Shown: positions 18,796-27,383 of the stretch, piece after piece | How the letters are laid out: every line of letters begins with the position of its first letter | Numbering within the stretch: position 1 is the stretch's first letter | Assembly: GCA_031285845.1 (NCBI GenBank) | Contig: JAITVK010000017.1 | Coordinates: 1-64,000, forward strand | Direction: 5' to 3' | Source of the DNA: Propionibacteriaceae bacterium | GTDB taxonomy: Bacteria; Actinomycetota; Actinomycetes; Propionibacteriales; Propionibacteriaceae | DNA: 64,000 nucleotides | Translations under genes and position numbers: made by a program | The notes under the pieces: generated by a model | The model's database searches: none | The model's input: only the letters and a program-made list of their open reading frames with translations | What the model was told of the DNA's origin: nothing

Positions 18796-20007
18796 TTACC
18801 GCAATTGTGAAATTAACTTCATGACCGTTTTCGGCTGAATACCGTACGTGGTCACCGCAGAAGAGGCGAATCTTGACACGCTTCGAGGATTAACGAGTAA
18901 AGCAACCAAAACAACGACAAAGGGAACAATGCTCGGAGGATCGCGGAGGACAGGCGTGAGAACCTCTACACTGGTTCTGTCTCGTAGACAAGCAGAGAGC
19001 CTTGTCAAGACATCTCTTCGCTTCCTTGTCTTCTCAGCCGTTCCCAGAAGAAGAGCTTGAGTGCTTCGGGTCTTTACACCCGCCCTGCCCACTTGAAGCG
19101 TACTAGGAAAAGGCAGCCCTGCCGAAAGCTTAATGAGCAAATCGGGTAAGTTCACGCCAGCACATTGCGCGTTAGCAGGCTCAACCATACGAGGATTGCA
19201 TTCAATGTAAAAGGGTTTTCCGTCCCGCATGATGAAGTCAAAGGTGATGGCGCCATGCCACTGTAAGCGCTGACCTACTGCGAGCATGTCAGAGCGGGAC
19301 ATGGGTGAGTCAATGCTCAGACGAGCTGCGGCTGAATCACCTACACCTCTACCCGCTTGAAGCGTGGTGTGCACTGCGATCATTTTTCCTTGGTCAAACA
19401 CCGCAACAACTTGTCCGTAACGTCCATTGATGTCTTCTTGAATCATCAACCGATTGTCGCGGGAAGAATGGATGCCAGCATACAACTGTTGCAACTCGGC
19501 AGGGTTGTGCACCTTATGAACGGTCCTCCCCGCCGTGCCGTACTCTGACTTCAACCAAAATGGGTAAGGAATGGCTACTTCTAATGACTGGTCGATAATC
19601 TGCCATTGTGGTTGCTGAATGTGTAGCTCGTCCAATAACGCAGCAAAGGAAATCTTACTCTGAGTGTTTCCAAATGCATCCGTTGATGCGACAGCCATCG
19701 GCGCATCAACAGGAAGAAAGGAACGACCTTCCGCAAGCAACCACGCTTGCTCATGAGTGGGTACGACAGCAAGGTAGTCGTTGTCATGCAGCAGATGAGA
19801 AATATGCTTGAGATAGCCCTGCGGGTCATCATTGGCATTGACTGTTTTGATGATCTTGTGCCGCCAACGGCTGAACGCGCAGGTGCAAAGTGTGGTCGAA
19901 CTTAAAATATCAATCTGATAGCCACACTCGCTCAGCGCCGTGATCGTCTCACGTGAAGAAAGGCTTGAACCTTCCGTCAAAAGGATTCTCTTATTCTTTG
20001 AAGCCAC
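18796..20007 (-). CDS. ATP-grasp domain protein (carboxylate-amine/thiol ligase type)
   Basis: This 403-residue protein has a pre-ATP-grasp alpha/beta domain (KRILLTEGSSLSSRETITALSECG) and an ATP-grasp core. The core shows PFWLKSEYGTAGRTVHKV (ATP-binding strand and Gly-rich loop), LMIQEDINGRYGQVVAVF and the metal-binding YIECNPRM. Such enzymes activate a carboxylate as acyl phosphate and couple it to an amine or thiol; the substrate is unknown. GTG 20007 is chosen because AGGTGGTGAGA lies just upstream. The region is clearly AT-richer and uses codons unlike its neighbours, suggesting horizontal acquisition. It stands alone between ssrA and a decayed transposase. Confidence 0.85.
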   Translation of the reverse strand: MASKNKRILLTEGSSLSSRETITALSECGYQIDILSSTTLCTCAFSRWRHKIIKTVNANDDPQGYLKHISHLLHDNDYLAVVPTHEQAWLLAEGRSFLPVDAPMAVASTDAFGNTQSKISFAALLDELHIQQPQWQIIDQSLEVAIPYPFWLKSEYGTAGRTVHKVHNPAELQQLYAGIHSSRDNRLMIQEDINGRYGQVVAVFDQGKMIAVHTTLQAGRGVGDSAAARLSIDSPMSRSDMLAVGQRLQWHGAITFDFIMRDGKPFYIECNPRMVEPANAQCAGVNLPDLLIKLSAGLPFPSTLQVGRAGVKTRSTQALLLGTAEKTRKRRDVLTRLSACLRDRTSVEVLTPVLRDPPSIVPFVVVLVALLVNPRSVSRFASSAVTTYGIQPKTVMKLISQLR

Positions 20008-20075
20008 TCTCTCACCACCTTGCTTAAAGGGGAAACTGGGGTTGGTGTAGGTTTGGTTGACCGTTTTCCTTTTCT

Positions 20076-20545
20076 TCAATTATGCCGCGAGTTGGTGGTC
20101 GGAGATGTGAATTGCCTCGCACTAGACAGGGCCGAGTTCGCCGACTCAGCGTCGGCGATTGTAGACGGCTTCGATCCAGCAGACGATGGCCAGTCGTCGT
20201 TGATACCGGTCGGCCACACACGGCGCTTGTCGAGGATGTTCTTCTGGCGCAAGGAGAAGAATGATTCTGTGAGAGCGTTGTCCGCGCAGGGGCGGGCCTG
20301 TCCCATCACGCGGTGGCGGCCGGACTCTGAGGCCTCGACCACCTGTTGGACCAGCGGGTAGATCATTTCGGGTTTCGCAGAATCGCCCAAGGTAGGTGCG
20401 CCGCAGCTCGGCGCAATACCTCGTTCTCCTCTTCCAACTCCCGAATACGGCACAACGCCAGACCGATCTGGTTGACCTCCACGGGTCGTCCGGCCCAGTC
20501 AAACCGTGGTCGACCGCGTCAGCCTTGAACTCTCACCGTAATCGC
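20076..20545 (-). pseudogene. Decayed IS3-type transposase remnant (orfA and orfB fragments)
   Basis: Fragments of an IS3-like transposase lie in several frames. EFKADAV, typical of the OrfA N-terminus, is near 20525. RIRELEEENEVLRRAAAHL, the OrfA leucine-zipper C-terminus, follows in another frame and runs to a stop. CADNALTESFFSLRQKN comes from the integrase-core end of OrfB, and WIEAVYNRRR appears after another frame change. Most of OrfB, including its first catalytic residues, is missing. No terminal inverted repeats were found by eye. The element is non-functional and marks past insertion next to the ATP-grasp gene. Confidence 0.8.
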
Positions 20546-20659
20546 CGGCATCCCGACTCATTCCCGGCCAACTGAAGTCAACCACACCTGCGTCAAACTC
20601 CTTGTCGACCGAAACAGCGCGCGGCAATGGGAATGGCCTGGAGAGACACCAGCGGTCGA

Positions 20660-21619
20660 TCACCGAGTCGAGTTGTCCAAGCCTGCGTCATGTCCGCTGG
20701 CCTGGATCAGCGCGTCCCACACGTCGTCTGGGATCGGCCAAGTGGCCCAATCCAGGCTCTCCTGAATCCGCTGTGGATGCGTCACTCCGACGATGACGGA
20801 GGCGATCCGCTCGTCGCGCAGCGGGAACTGCAGCGCGGCCGCCCCCAGGGGCACACCGGCTTCGGCACAGATTCGGGTCAAGGCCCGGGCGTGGCCGAGC
20901 GTGGCCTGATTCATCGGCGCGTAACAGTAGGTCGACGTGGCATCCACACCTTTCGCCAACACTCCACCGCCGTACGGCGCGCCCTGAAGCACACCGACAC
21001 CATTCGCGGTCGCCCAGGTGATGAGCGGTTCGGACGTACGATCCAGCAGCGTGTAGCGATTGTGAGTCAGAACCACCTCGAAGACGCCGGTCTGAAGGAA
21101 TTGCATCAGGTTGCCCACCGGGCCTCCCCCGACTCCCAGATGCCCGACCAGACCTTCATCCTTCAACCGGATCAGTTCCGCGACCGGGCCATCGGGGGCC
21201 ATGGCGTCCGCGAACGAGATCTGCTCGGGATCGTGCAGATGCAACAGTTCGATCCGATCCACGCCCAGTCGGCAAAGACTGCCTTCGAAGCTTCGCCGCA
21301 CGGCCGCGCCGTCGTACGCCCTGGTCTTCTGGTCAGGATCCACCTTCGTGGCCAAGACCCACCCCTTAGGCACGCCGCCACATTCGGCTATGGCCAAACC
21401 GATTCGTCGCTCCGACTCACCGGCGCTGTAACCAGCTGACGTGTCGTAGAAGTTCAGAGGTGACGCGAACGCGGCCTTGACAGTGGCGACCGCGCGATCC
21501 TCCGGAGTGTCGTACCCGAACAGTGACGGCACCGACCCCAGACCACCGGAACCAATACCAATTCCTGATACCGCCAAACCGGTGTTTCCGAGCCGACGAC
21601 GGGATGTTGGATCAATCAT
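20660..21619 (-). CDS. Aldo/keto reductase (aldose/L-fucose dehydrogenase-like)
   Basis: This 319-residue NAD(P)-dependent oxidoreductase of the AKR family, with a TIM-barrel fold, resembles the aldose 1-dehydrogenase/pyridoxal reductase branch. It shows RRLGNTGLAVSGIGIGSGGLG, NFYDTSAGYSAGESERRIG with the catalytic Asp and Tyr, VLATKVD with Lys, and LLHLHDPE with His. The C-terminus carries SVIVGVTHPQRIQESL, the usual nicotinamide-binding end. It starts inside the stop of the 69-residue gene upstream (ATGA). Its substrate, probably a sugar, cannot be fixed from sequence. Confidence 0.9.
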   Translation of the reverse strand: MIDPTSRRRLGNTGLAVSGIGIGSGGLGSVPSLFGYDTPEDRAVATVKAAFASPLNFYDTSAGYSAGESERRIGLAIAECGGVPKGWVLATKVDPDQKTRAYDGAAVRRSFEGSLCRLGVDRIELLHLHDPEQISFADAMAPDGPVAELIRLKDEGLVGHLGVGGGPVGNLMQFLQTGVFEVVLTHNRYTLLDRTSEPLITWATANGVGVLQGAPYGGGVLAKGVDATSTYCYAPMNQATLGHARALTRICAEAGVPLGAAALQFPLRDERIASVIVGVTHPQRIQESLDWATWPIPDDVWDALIQASGHDAGLDNSTR

Positions 21620-21825
21620 CGCGCACCTGCCATCGGGGAGTCGACGTGGGCGAGACGAGACGAGCCACCCGCGAAACGGGTCGAACCGTCGACCCTCCAG
21701 TAGGGCGCGCCCACGATGGCGGAATCCGTCTCGTGAATGACGATTTCACTGCCCCCGCCCAGATCGTACCCATGTCTGCGAGACGCTCGCCCATCGAGCA
21801 AGGTCCGCCCTTTAGCTTCCGCCAT
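21616..21825 (-). CDS. Small hypothetical protein coupled to the aldo/keto reductase
   Basis: A 69-residue frame with an excellent Shine-Dalgarno (AAGGAG, 8 nt before ATG 21825) and an ATGA overlap with the reductase gene. This makes translation likely. The sequence (GGGSEIVIHETDSAIVGAPYWRVDG) suggests a short beta-rich protein or the stub of a larger sugar-related one. Not recognised. It may simply drive reductase translation. Confidence 0.55.
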   Translation of the reverse strand: MAEAKGRTLLDGRASRRHGYDLGGGSEIVIHETDSAIVGAPYWRVDGSTRFAGGSSRLAHVDSPMAGAR

Positions 21826-21991
21826 GATGAAAACTCCTTCTGTCTATCCTGAAACTCTACGTCATTGGGACACATGGTCGCTGACGATGCTCACTCCGCG
21901 CAGGACCCCTCCGCCATGGGGGATGGGGAATCAGGGCGCGTCGATGACGCGCACCCCGCGCGGGTCGTCGCCGGTCGCAAGCCCACAGCAC

Positions 21992-24616
21992 TCACCCGTC
22001 GATGCGACCGAACCCCGTGACCCGCATCACCAGCCGCTCGGCCCGGTCACTGGCCGCCGGATCCACCAGTGCAGTGATGGCCCAGTCGTGGTCGTCAGCC
22101 GGGTCATCGATGATCTGACGTACCCGCCACAACGGTTCGCCTGGTCGTACGACGAAAACCGCCGGACCACGAGCGGTCGCGTCCGAGCCGATGACGTCAT
22201 GGTCGTCCCAATAGCGCTCCAAGGCCTCATCCCACTGGTCCCCCGACCAAGCGTCGGGCTGACCAGTCCACGGGTCTCGCCACTGCGCTGGCGGGGTCGG
22301 ACGGCTCGGCGGGGTCCAACCCGGCGCCGAGGACGCCTCCAGCCAGGTCTGGTTCGTCTCATTCTCGAGAGTTTCCAGGGCGTCGACATCGTCATTGGCG
22401 GCCAACAAAACCCGCCGGAACATGGCATTACGGATCAACACCTGGAAGACTCGCGGGTTGCCGGTCAACGGCCGCTGCGCCACCTCTGACCGCGGCTCGG
22501 CCACACTCGTCGGGTGGGTCAGCGCCTCCCATTCATCCAACAAGGAGGAGTCGGTTATCGTCACGACCTCTCCCAGCCAAGCGATGAGGTCGTCCAACCC
22601 CGGGGTTCGCATGGCCTCGGGAACAGTTTGACGCAAGGCCCGATGGGCGTCCGACAGGTACCGCAACAGCAGCCCTTCGCTGCGTTGCACCTTATAGAAG
22701 GCAGTGAACTGCCCGAAGGTCATCGCTCGTTCGTACATGTCACGAACCACCGACTTCGGCGACAGCGACGCTTCCACGATCCACGGACGGGTTTGAGCGA
22801 AGACGGCCAAGGCTGAGGTGAGCAGTTCAGCCAACGGCTGCGGCCAGGTGGTCTCCTCCGCCAGTCGTACGCGCTCGTCATACTCGACACCATCGGCCTT
22901 CAGCCGCGAGACCAACTCCCCGCGCGCCTGATTCTGTTGGGCCAGCAGGACGGTGGTCGGATCTTCCAAGGTCGATTCCACCACGCTGACCACATCGAGC
23001 GCGAAGTCAGCCGCGGTCGAGTCGAGCAGGTCGAACGCTGCCAAACCGAAGGCTGACAAGGGTTGATTCAGCGCGAAGTCGTCCTGCAACTGATCGGCCA
23101 CATCGAAAAGACGACCGCCTGGTGTGGGCTCGGCCCGCCGTACCACCACCCCAGCTTTCACCAGCGCCTTGCCCAGTTGCACAGCTCGTAGCAGCAACCG
23201 GCGACGGGTCTTCACCTCCAGCGTGGCTGCGTCGACGATGTGGGTCACGGCCTGCGCGGTGTCTTCGTCACGGTGGAGCAAGTTCAGCAGCATGGCATGA
23301 CTGACCTGCATCGTGGGCCGCAGAGTCTCCGGAGGAGAATCCACCAGCTTGTCGAAACTGGCTTGCGTGTAAGTGGCCCGTCCAGGGGCTGGCTTGGCCT
23401 TGCGCATGCTCTTGAGCTTCATCGGATCGCCACCGGCCTTGGCCTCAAGCCGGGCATTCTCCACCTCGTGGTCGGGAGCCTGCCCCACCACATAGCCCAG
23501 GGTGTCGAAGCCTGGACGCCCCGCCCGGCCCGCCAGTTGATGGAACTCCCGCGCGCGCAGCAGCCTTTCCCGACGCCCGTCGAACTTCACCAGTGAAGCG
23601 AACAAGACAGTACGAATCGGCACGTTGATGCCCACGCCCAACGTGTCGGTCCCACAAATCACTTTCAACTTCCCGCTGCCGGCGAGGACCTCGACCAGAC
23701 GGCGGTACTTCGGCAGCAACCCGGCGTGGTGGACCCCGACACCCGCGTCCAACAGACGTCTCAGTGTCGCCCCGAAGCCGGGGGAGAACCGAAAACCAGC
23801 GATGGCCTCATGAATCGCCCGCCGCTCGTCGGCAGTCACTAGCGGCATCGACATCAGCGCCTGAGCCTGCTCGGTCGCACCCTTTTGAGTCGGATGAACC
23901 ACGTAGACCGGGGCTTGGCCGTCGGCGACCAGGTGAGCGACCGTGTCGTGCATGGCGGTGCGCACGTAGTCGTAGACCAGCGGAACTGGGCGACGAGCGT
24001 CGGCGATCATCTCGGTCGGCCGCCCGGTGTTCTTCGTCAGCATCGACACCAGCCCGGTGACATCGCCCAGCGTGGCCGACATGATCATGAACTGTGCCTG
24101 CGGCAGCTCCGACAAAGGCACCTGCCAGGCCCAACCGCGATCCCGATCAGCGATGAAGTGGAACTCGTCGGCCACCACCAGATCGATGTCAGCCTCACGT
24201 CCCTGACGCAAAGCAATATTGGCCAAAATCTCCGCCGTGCAACACACGATCGGCGCGTCAGGATTCACGCTGGCGTCCCCGGTCACCATGCCGACCAGGT
24301 CGGCCCCAAAAACCTCGCACAGCCAGAAGAACTTCTCCGACACCAGCGCCTTGATCGGCGCGGTGTAATACGAGCGCCCCCTGGCCGCCAAGGTGGCGAA
24401 ATGGCCGGCCGCGGCGATCAACGACTTTCCTGAGCCGGTCGGTGTGGTGATGACGGTGTTGTCACCAGCCAACGTGGCGATCAGCGCCTGCGTCTGGTGG
24501 TCGTAGAGCGGCCAGCCGCGCTCACTGGCCCAGGATTCGAACGCCGCGAACAAAACGTCAGGGTTATGGGCGTCAGCTCCACGGGGCAGACGGTCAGTCA
24601 AGGGTGCAACACTCAC
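21992..24616 (-). CDS. DEAD/DEAH-box helicase with DUF3516-type C-terminus
   Basis: This 874-residue superfamily 2 helicase has Walker A TPTGSGKS (58-65), motif II ADEFHF (~148), motif III MSATLGD (~180) and motif VI HQLAGRAGRPG (~365). The arrangement is of the Ski2-like group. The long C-terminal half (~400-874) corresponds to the actinobacterial DUF3516 extension. It probably unwinds RNA or DNA; a role in RNA turnover is inferred from Ski2 relatives. It is divergent from the MarR-flavodoxin pair, with about 100 bp between the starts. Confidence 0.9.
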   Translation of the reverse strand: MSVAPLTDRLPRGADAHNPDVLFAAFESWASERGWPLYDHQTQALIATLAGDNTVITTPTGSGKSLIAAAGHFATLAARGRSYYTAPIKALVSEKFFWLCEVFGADLVGMVTGDASVNPDAPIVCCTAEILANIALRQGREADIDLVVADEFHFIADRDRGWAWQVPLSELPQAQFMIMSATLGDVTGLVSMLTKNTGRPTEMIADARRPVPLVYDYVRTAMHDTVAHLVADGQAPVYVVHPTQKGATEQAQALMSMPLVTADERRAIHEAIAGFRFSPGFGATLRRLLDAGVGVHHAGLLPKYRRLVEVLAGSGKLKVICGTDTLGVGINVPIRTVLFASLVKFDGRRERLLRAREFHQLAGRAGRPGFDTLGYVVGQAPDHEVENARLEAKAGGDPMKLKSMRKAKPAPGRATYTQASFDKLVDSPPETLRPTMQVSHAMLLNLLHRDEDTAQAVTHIVDAATLEVKTRRRLLLRAVQLGKALVKAGVVVRRAEPTPGGRLFDVADQLQDDFALNQPLSAFGLAAFDLLDSTAADFALDVVSVVESTLEDPTTVLLAQQNQARGELVSRLKADGVEYDERVRLAEETTWPQPLAELLTSALAVFAQTRPWIVEASLSPKSVVRDMYERAMTFGQFTAFYKVQRSEGLLLRYLSDAHRALRQTVPEAMRTPGLDDLIAWLGEVVTITDSSLLDEWEALTHPTSVAEPRSEVAQRPLTGNPRVFQVLIRNAMFRRVLLAANDDVDALETLENETNQTWLEASSAPGWTPPSRPTPPAQWRDPWTGQPDAWSGDQWDEALERYWDDHDVIGSDATARGPAVFVVRPGEPLWRVRQIIDDPADDHDWAITALVDPAASDRAERLVMRVTGFGRIDG

Positions 24617-24707
24617 CCGCCAATCGTCTCACGTGAGACGTACGGCTCGCCGGTGGCGGTGATCGCCCCTGGACCCAGCAGCCACCGGCCAGCTCCTTCC
24701 CTGATTA

Positions 24708-24723
24708 AGGTAATATATTACCT
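24708..24723 (+). promoter_or_regulatory. Perfect palindromic operator at the MarR gene start
   Basis: AGGTAATATATTACCT is a perfect 16-bp palindrome ending directly before ATG 24724. It contains TAATAT (24711-24716), a -10-like hexamer 7 nt before the ATG. Autorepression by the MarR product through this site is likely. Confidence 0.7.
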
Positions 24724-25317
24724 ATGTGCTCCTCCCCCACTCCGTCCGAAGACCCGATTGCCCAGTCGACTTCGACAAATGTGACCGAGCCTCCACGCTG
24801 GGGGCGAAACACCGGCGAGGACTCCCCAACCCTCGACATCATCGACGCCACCCGTGGGTTGGGCTGCGCCCGCGTCGTGTTCGGCGCCATCTTCTCGGTG
24901 GCGAATCGCCTCCAACGTACCCTCGACGTCCTACTGCCCGAACTGACCGCCAAACAGTTCTGGCTGCTCGTCGTCATCTCGCTGTTCGACAACCCGCCGA
25001 CTCTGAGCCAGCTGGCCCAGGCCTCCGACAGCTCCCACCAGAACGTACGACAACTGTTGAGCAAGCTCACCGCCAAAGGATTCGTCCGCCTGGACGCTGA
25101 CCCACGAGACTCTCGCGCCGTACGAATCAGCCGTACGGCGAAGGCTGATCAGTGGGGATTGGACACCGAAGCGCAGGCCCGCGACTTCATGGCGTCCATA
25201 TTCTCGGGTCTTGACTCAGCCGAGTTGGACGACCTGGCCCGACACCTGCTCAACATCCACGCCACCCTCGGCCGCATCGGACGAGCCCACGAATCATCCC
25301 CGAAAGGACACTCATGA
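24724..25317 (+). CDS. MarR-family transcriptional regulator
   Basis: This 197-residue regulator has a winged helix at ~75-140: LTAKQFWLLVVISLFDNPPTLSQLAQASDSSHQNVRQLLSKLTAKGFVRLDADPRDSRAVRISRT. The recognition helix is SSHQNVRQLL and the wing is DPRDSRAVRI. The first ~45 residues are disordered. The ATG immediately follows the palindrome and has no Shine-Dalgarno, so the message is probably leaderless; an internal start is the alternative. The flavodoxin gene overlaps its 3' end by 4 nt, so the two form an operon that the MarR protein likely controls. Confidence 0.88.
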   Translation: MCSSPTPSEDPIAQSTSTNVTEPPRWGRNTGEDSPTLDIIDATRGLGCARVVFGAIFSVANRLQRTLDVLLPELTAKQFWLLVVISLFDNPPTLSQLAQASDSSHQNVRQLLSKLTAKGFVRLDADPRDSRAVRISRTAKADQWGLDTEAQARDFMASIFSGLDSAELDDLARHLLNIHATLGRIGRAHESSPKGHS

Positions 25318-25787
25318 CCACAGCGATCATCTACGCCTCAAAACACGGTCTGACAAGTCAACTCGCCGCTGACATCGCCGATCGACTGGGACCAGACACG
25401 GCAGTGTTCGACCTGGGTGAATCCGCCCCACCGCTAGCCGGGTTCGACACCATCGTCTTGGGAACCCCGATCTACGCCGGACGGCCCCTCGCCGCGATGC
25501 GTTCCTTCGTCTCACGAGCCGATCTGCGCGGTAAACGCGTCGCACTGTTCGTGACCGGGATGGAGTCCGACCCGCACGTCAAGGCTCAGGAGGCGCGCGA
25601 CGGATTCCCAGCCGACCTGGTCGAGCGAGCCATCGCCGTCGCTTTTCTCGGCGGACGGTTCCGTTTCGCGTCGATGAACCCCATCGAGCGTTTCCTGATC
25701 ACCCGGATCAAGAAGACCACCCAAGACACTGAGACGATCGATCAGGCCGCGATCGACGGATTCGTCGCGGCACTGACCGACGCCTGA
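25314..25787 (+). CDS. Flavodoxin-domain protein
   Basis: The 157-residue FMN-binding protein has the flavodoxin phosphate loop region AIIYASKHGLTSQLAADIA and the second loop VLGTPIYAGRPLAAMRSFV. The length and the DLRGKRVALFVTGM strand fit the HemG/flavodoxin_5 branch, but the classical T-x-T-G-x-T loop is replaced by SKHGLT. It may act as a quinone/FMN reductase or electron carrier under MarR control. ATG 25314 overlaps the marR stop by 4 nt. Confidence 0.85.
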   Translation: MTTAIIYASKHGLTSQLAADIADRLGPDTAVFDLGESAPPLAGFDTIVLGTPIYAGRPLAAMRSFVSRADLRGKRVALFVTGMESDPHVKAQEARDGFPADLVERAIAVAFLGGRFRFASMNPIERFLITRIKKTTQDTETIDQAAIDGFVAALTDA

Positions 25788-25808
25788 TCGACTCGCCCAC
25801 TGGTTCAC

Positions 25809-25828
25809 CGCGTGGCGCGGGCCACGCG
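25809..25828. terminator. Bidirectional terminator between convergent genes
   Basis: A perfect stem CGCGTGGC-GCGG-GCCACGCG lies between the convergent flavodoxin and GntR genes. It is flanked by an outer GACTCG/CGAGTC pair (about 25791-25796 and 25835-25840). There is no T-tract, as is common in actinobacteria. Confidence 0.65.
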
Positions 25829-25872
25829 ACCACCCGAGTCGAGGACGCTGACCCGTTCCAGATCGGCCCGGT

Positions 25873-26619
25873 TCAGCCCCCGGCAGCAGAGCCGTCGTGA
25901 ACCTCGGCGGCCTGCGGTCTGGCCGGGCGAACCTCCGCCAGGGTGTAACGGATCAGCATCTCAGCCCAACGCCTGGCCATCAATGTGTCGCCCAGGGCGA
26001 CAGCCTCAGCCAGGAAAACATGCCGATCGACTGAGTCTTGGATCAATCGGCGCAGGTGCTCCTGCCCGGATTCGAACCGAGCATGCAACCCCGCTGCCAC
26101 CGGACCGGCCTGTTTGGCTAGAATCGCGTTGCCACTGCCCTCTAGCAGAGCCTTGTGGAACAACGAGTCCGCCTCGAAGAATCCTTCCGGCGAAGCGGCG
26201 CGCAGCGCCGCGCCCATCTGAGCGGCGTGCTCCATCAGCTTGGCCCCAGTGTCGACGGGGGCTCGCCGGGCGCTGAGCTCAGCTGCGACCGGCTCGACTC
26301 CCAGGCGCAACTCCAGCAGTTCATGATGCTGGATCAGAAAGTCTGGACCATGAGCGCGCCATCGAATCACCATCGGGTGGGTCGTCGCCCAGTCGCTGGG
26401 CGGCAGGACGGTCGTCCCGACGTTGCGCTGGGCCTTGACCAAGCCGAGAGTGGACAGTGTGCGAGTGGCTTCGCGTACGACTGTGCGCGACACATGCTGA
26501 TCCTCTTGGATCTGCTCGGTCGGAAGCACGCTGCCCACCGGAAAGGCGCCGTCGATGATCCCCTGCCCCAGAAGGTTGAGGATGGTCTCATAACGGTCAC
26601 CCGCTCCGCGAGCCGTCAT
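25873..26619 (-). CDS. GntR-family (FadR-type) transcriptional regulator
   Basis: This 248-residue regulator has an N-terminal winged helix (RYETILNLLGQGIIDGAFPVGSVLPTEQIQEDQHVSRTVVREATRTLSTLGLV) and a helical FCD ligand domain (~90-235). ATG 26619 overlaps the SDR stop (ATGA), so it is the last gene of the sugar operon. It probably represses the operon and is relieved by a pathway sugar or sugar acid bound in the FCD domain. The ligand is unknown. Confidence 0.9.
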   Translation of the reverse strand: MTARGAGDRYETILNLLGQGIIDGAFPVGSVLPTEQIQEDQHVSRTVVREATRTLSTLGLVKAQRNVGTTVLPPSDWATTHPMVIRWRAHGPDFLIQHHELLELRLGVEPVAAELSARRAPVDTGAKLMEHAAQMGAALRAASPEGFFEADSLFHKALLEGSGNAILAKQAGPVAAGLHARFESGQEHLRRLIQDSVDRHVFLAEAVALGDTLMARRWAEMLIRYTLAEVRPARPQAAEVHDGSAAGG

Positions 26620-27380
26620 GCCAAGCCAGCCATGTCGTACGCCAATTGTGGCCGTTGAGTCGCCAGCTTTCCGCCGCTGACGTCGATCAGAGCGCCGGTG
26701 ATGTATCCGGCCTTGTCGCTGGCGAGGAAGCACACCAAGTCGGCCACGTCGTCGGTGGTCTCCCATCGCCGCAAGGACAACGTCGACAACAAGGATTCCT
26801 GCTCAGCCGGCGGTCGCTGCGTGAAATGGTTGATCTCGGAAGGCACCATGCCTGGGGCGTACGCGTTGACGGTCACGTTCCACGGGCCCAGCTCCCCGGC
26901 CAACACTCGGGTCAACGACACCACCCCCGCTTTCGACGCCGCGTAGGCCGACGAGCCGACCGACGGGACGATGGCCGCGAACGAGGCGGCGTTGATGATC
27001 CGACCACCACGCTGCTGCTTCATGACCGGCGCCACCTGTTTGCAGACGTTGAACACTCCATTCAGGTTCACGTCGATCACTTTACGCCAGGTCGACTCGG
27101 CCAAGTCAACCACCACCGTGTCCAAACCGATGCCTGCGTTGTTCACGACGATGTCTAACCGTTCATGGGCGGCGACGACTGCGGCGACGGCGTCAGCTAC
27201 TGACTCCGGTCGAGTCACGTCCACCACCATATGGTCGAAACCAACCCCAGAATCGGGCCAGGCGAGGTCCCAGCCGATGACCGTCGCACCTTCGGCGACC
27301 AAACGGTCAGCCATGGCCCGCCCAATGCCGCGGGCGGCCCCGGTGATGACAGCCACTTTGCCTGTGAGATCGATGAGCAT
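26616..27380 (-). CDS. Short-chain dehydrogenase/reductase
   Basis: This 254-residue classical SDR has TGAARGIGRAM (NAD(P) binding), VNNAGIG, a catalytic Ser region INAASFAAIVPS and YAASK. Asp after the second strand (GWDLAW) favours NAD. In this operon it probably oxidises a polyol or sugar acid before the aldolase/decarboxylase steps. It lies 3 nt after the permease stop and overlaps the GntR gene by 4 nt. Confidence 0.92.
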   Translation of the reverse strand: MLIDLTGKVAVITGAARGIGRAMADRLVAEGATVIGWDLAWPDSGVGFDHMVVDVTRPESVADAVAAVVAAHERLDIVVNNAGIGLDTVVVDLAESTWRKVIDVNLNGVFNVCKQVAPVMKQQRGGRIINAASFAAIVPSVGSSAYAASKAGVVSLTRVLAGELGPWNVTVNAYAPGMVPSEINHFTQRPPAEQESLLSTLSLRRWETTDDVADLVCFLASDKAGYITGALIDVSGGKLATQRPQLAYDMAGLA

Positions 27381-27383
27381 GAA

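Noticed and set aside
18357-20600. Intact integrative element with attachment repeats behind ssrA
   Set aside because: No integrase and no second copy of the tmRNA 3' end were found by eye.
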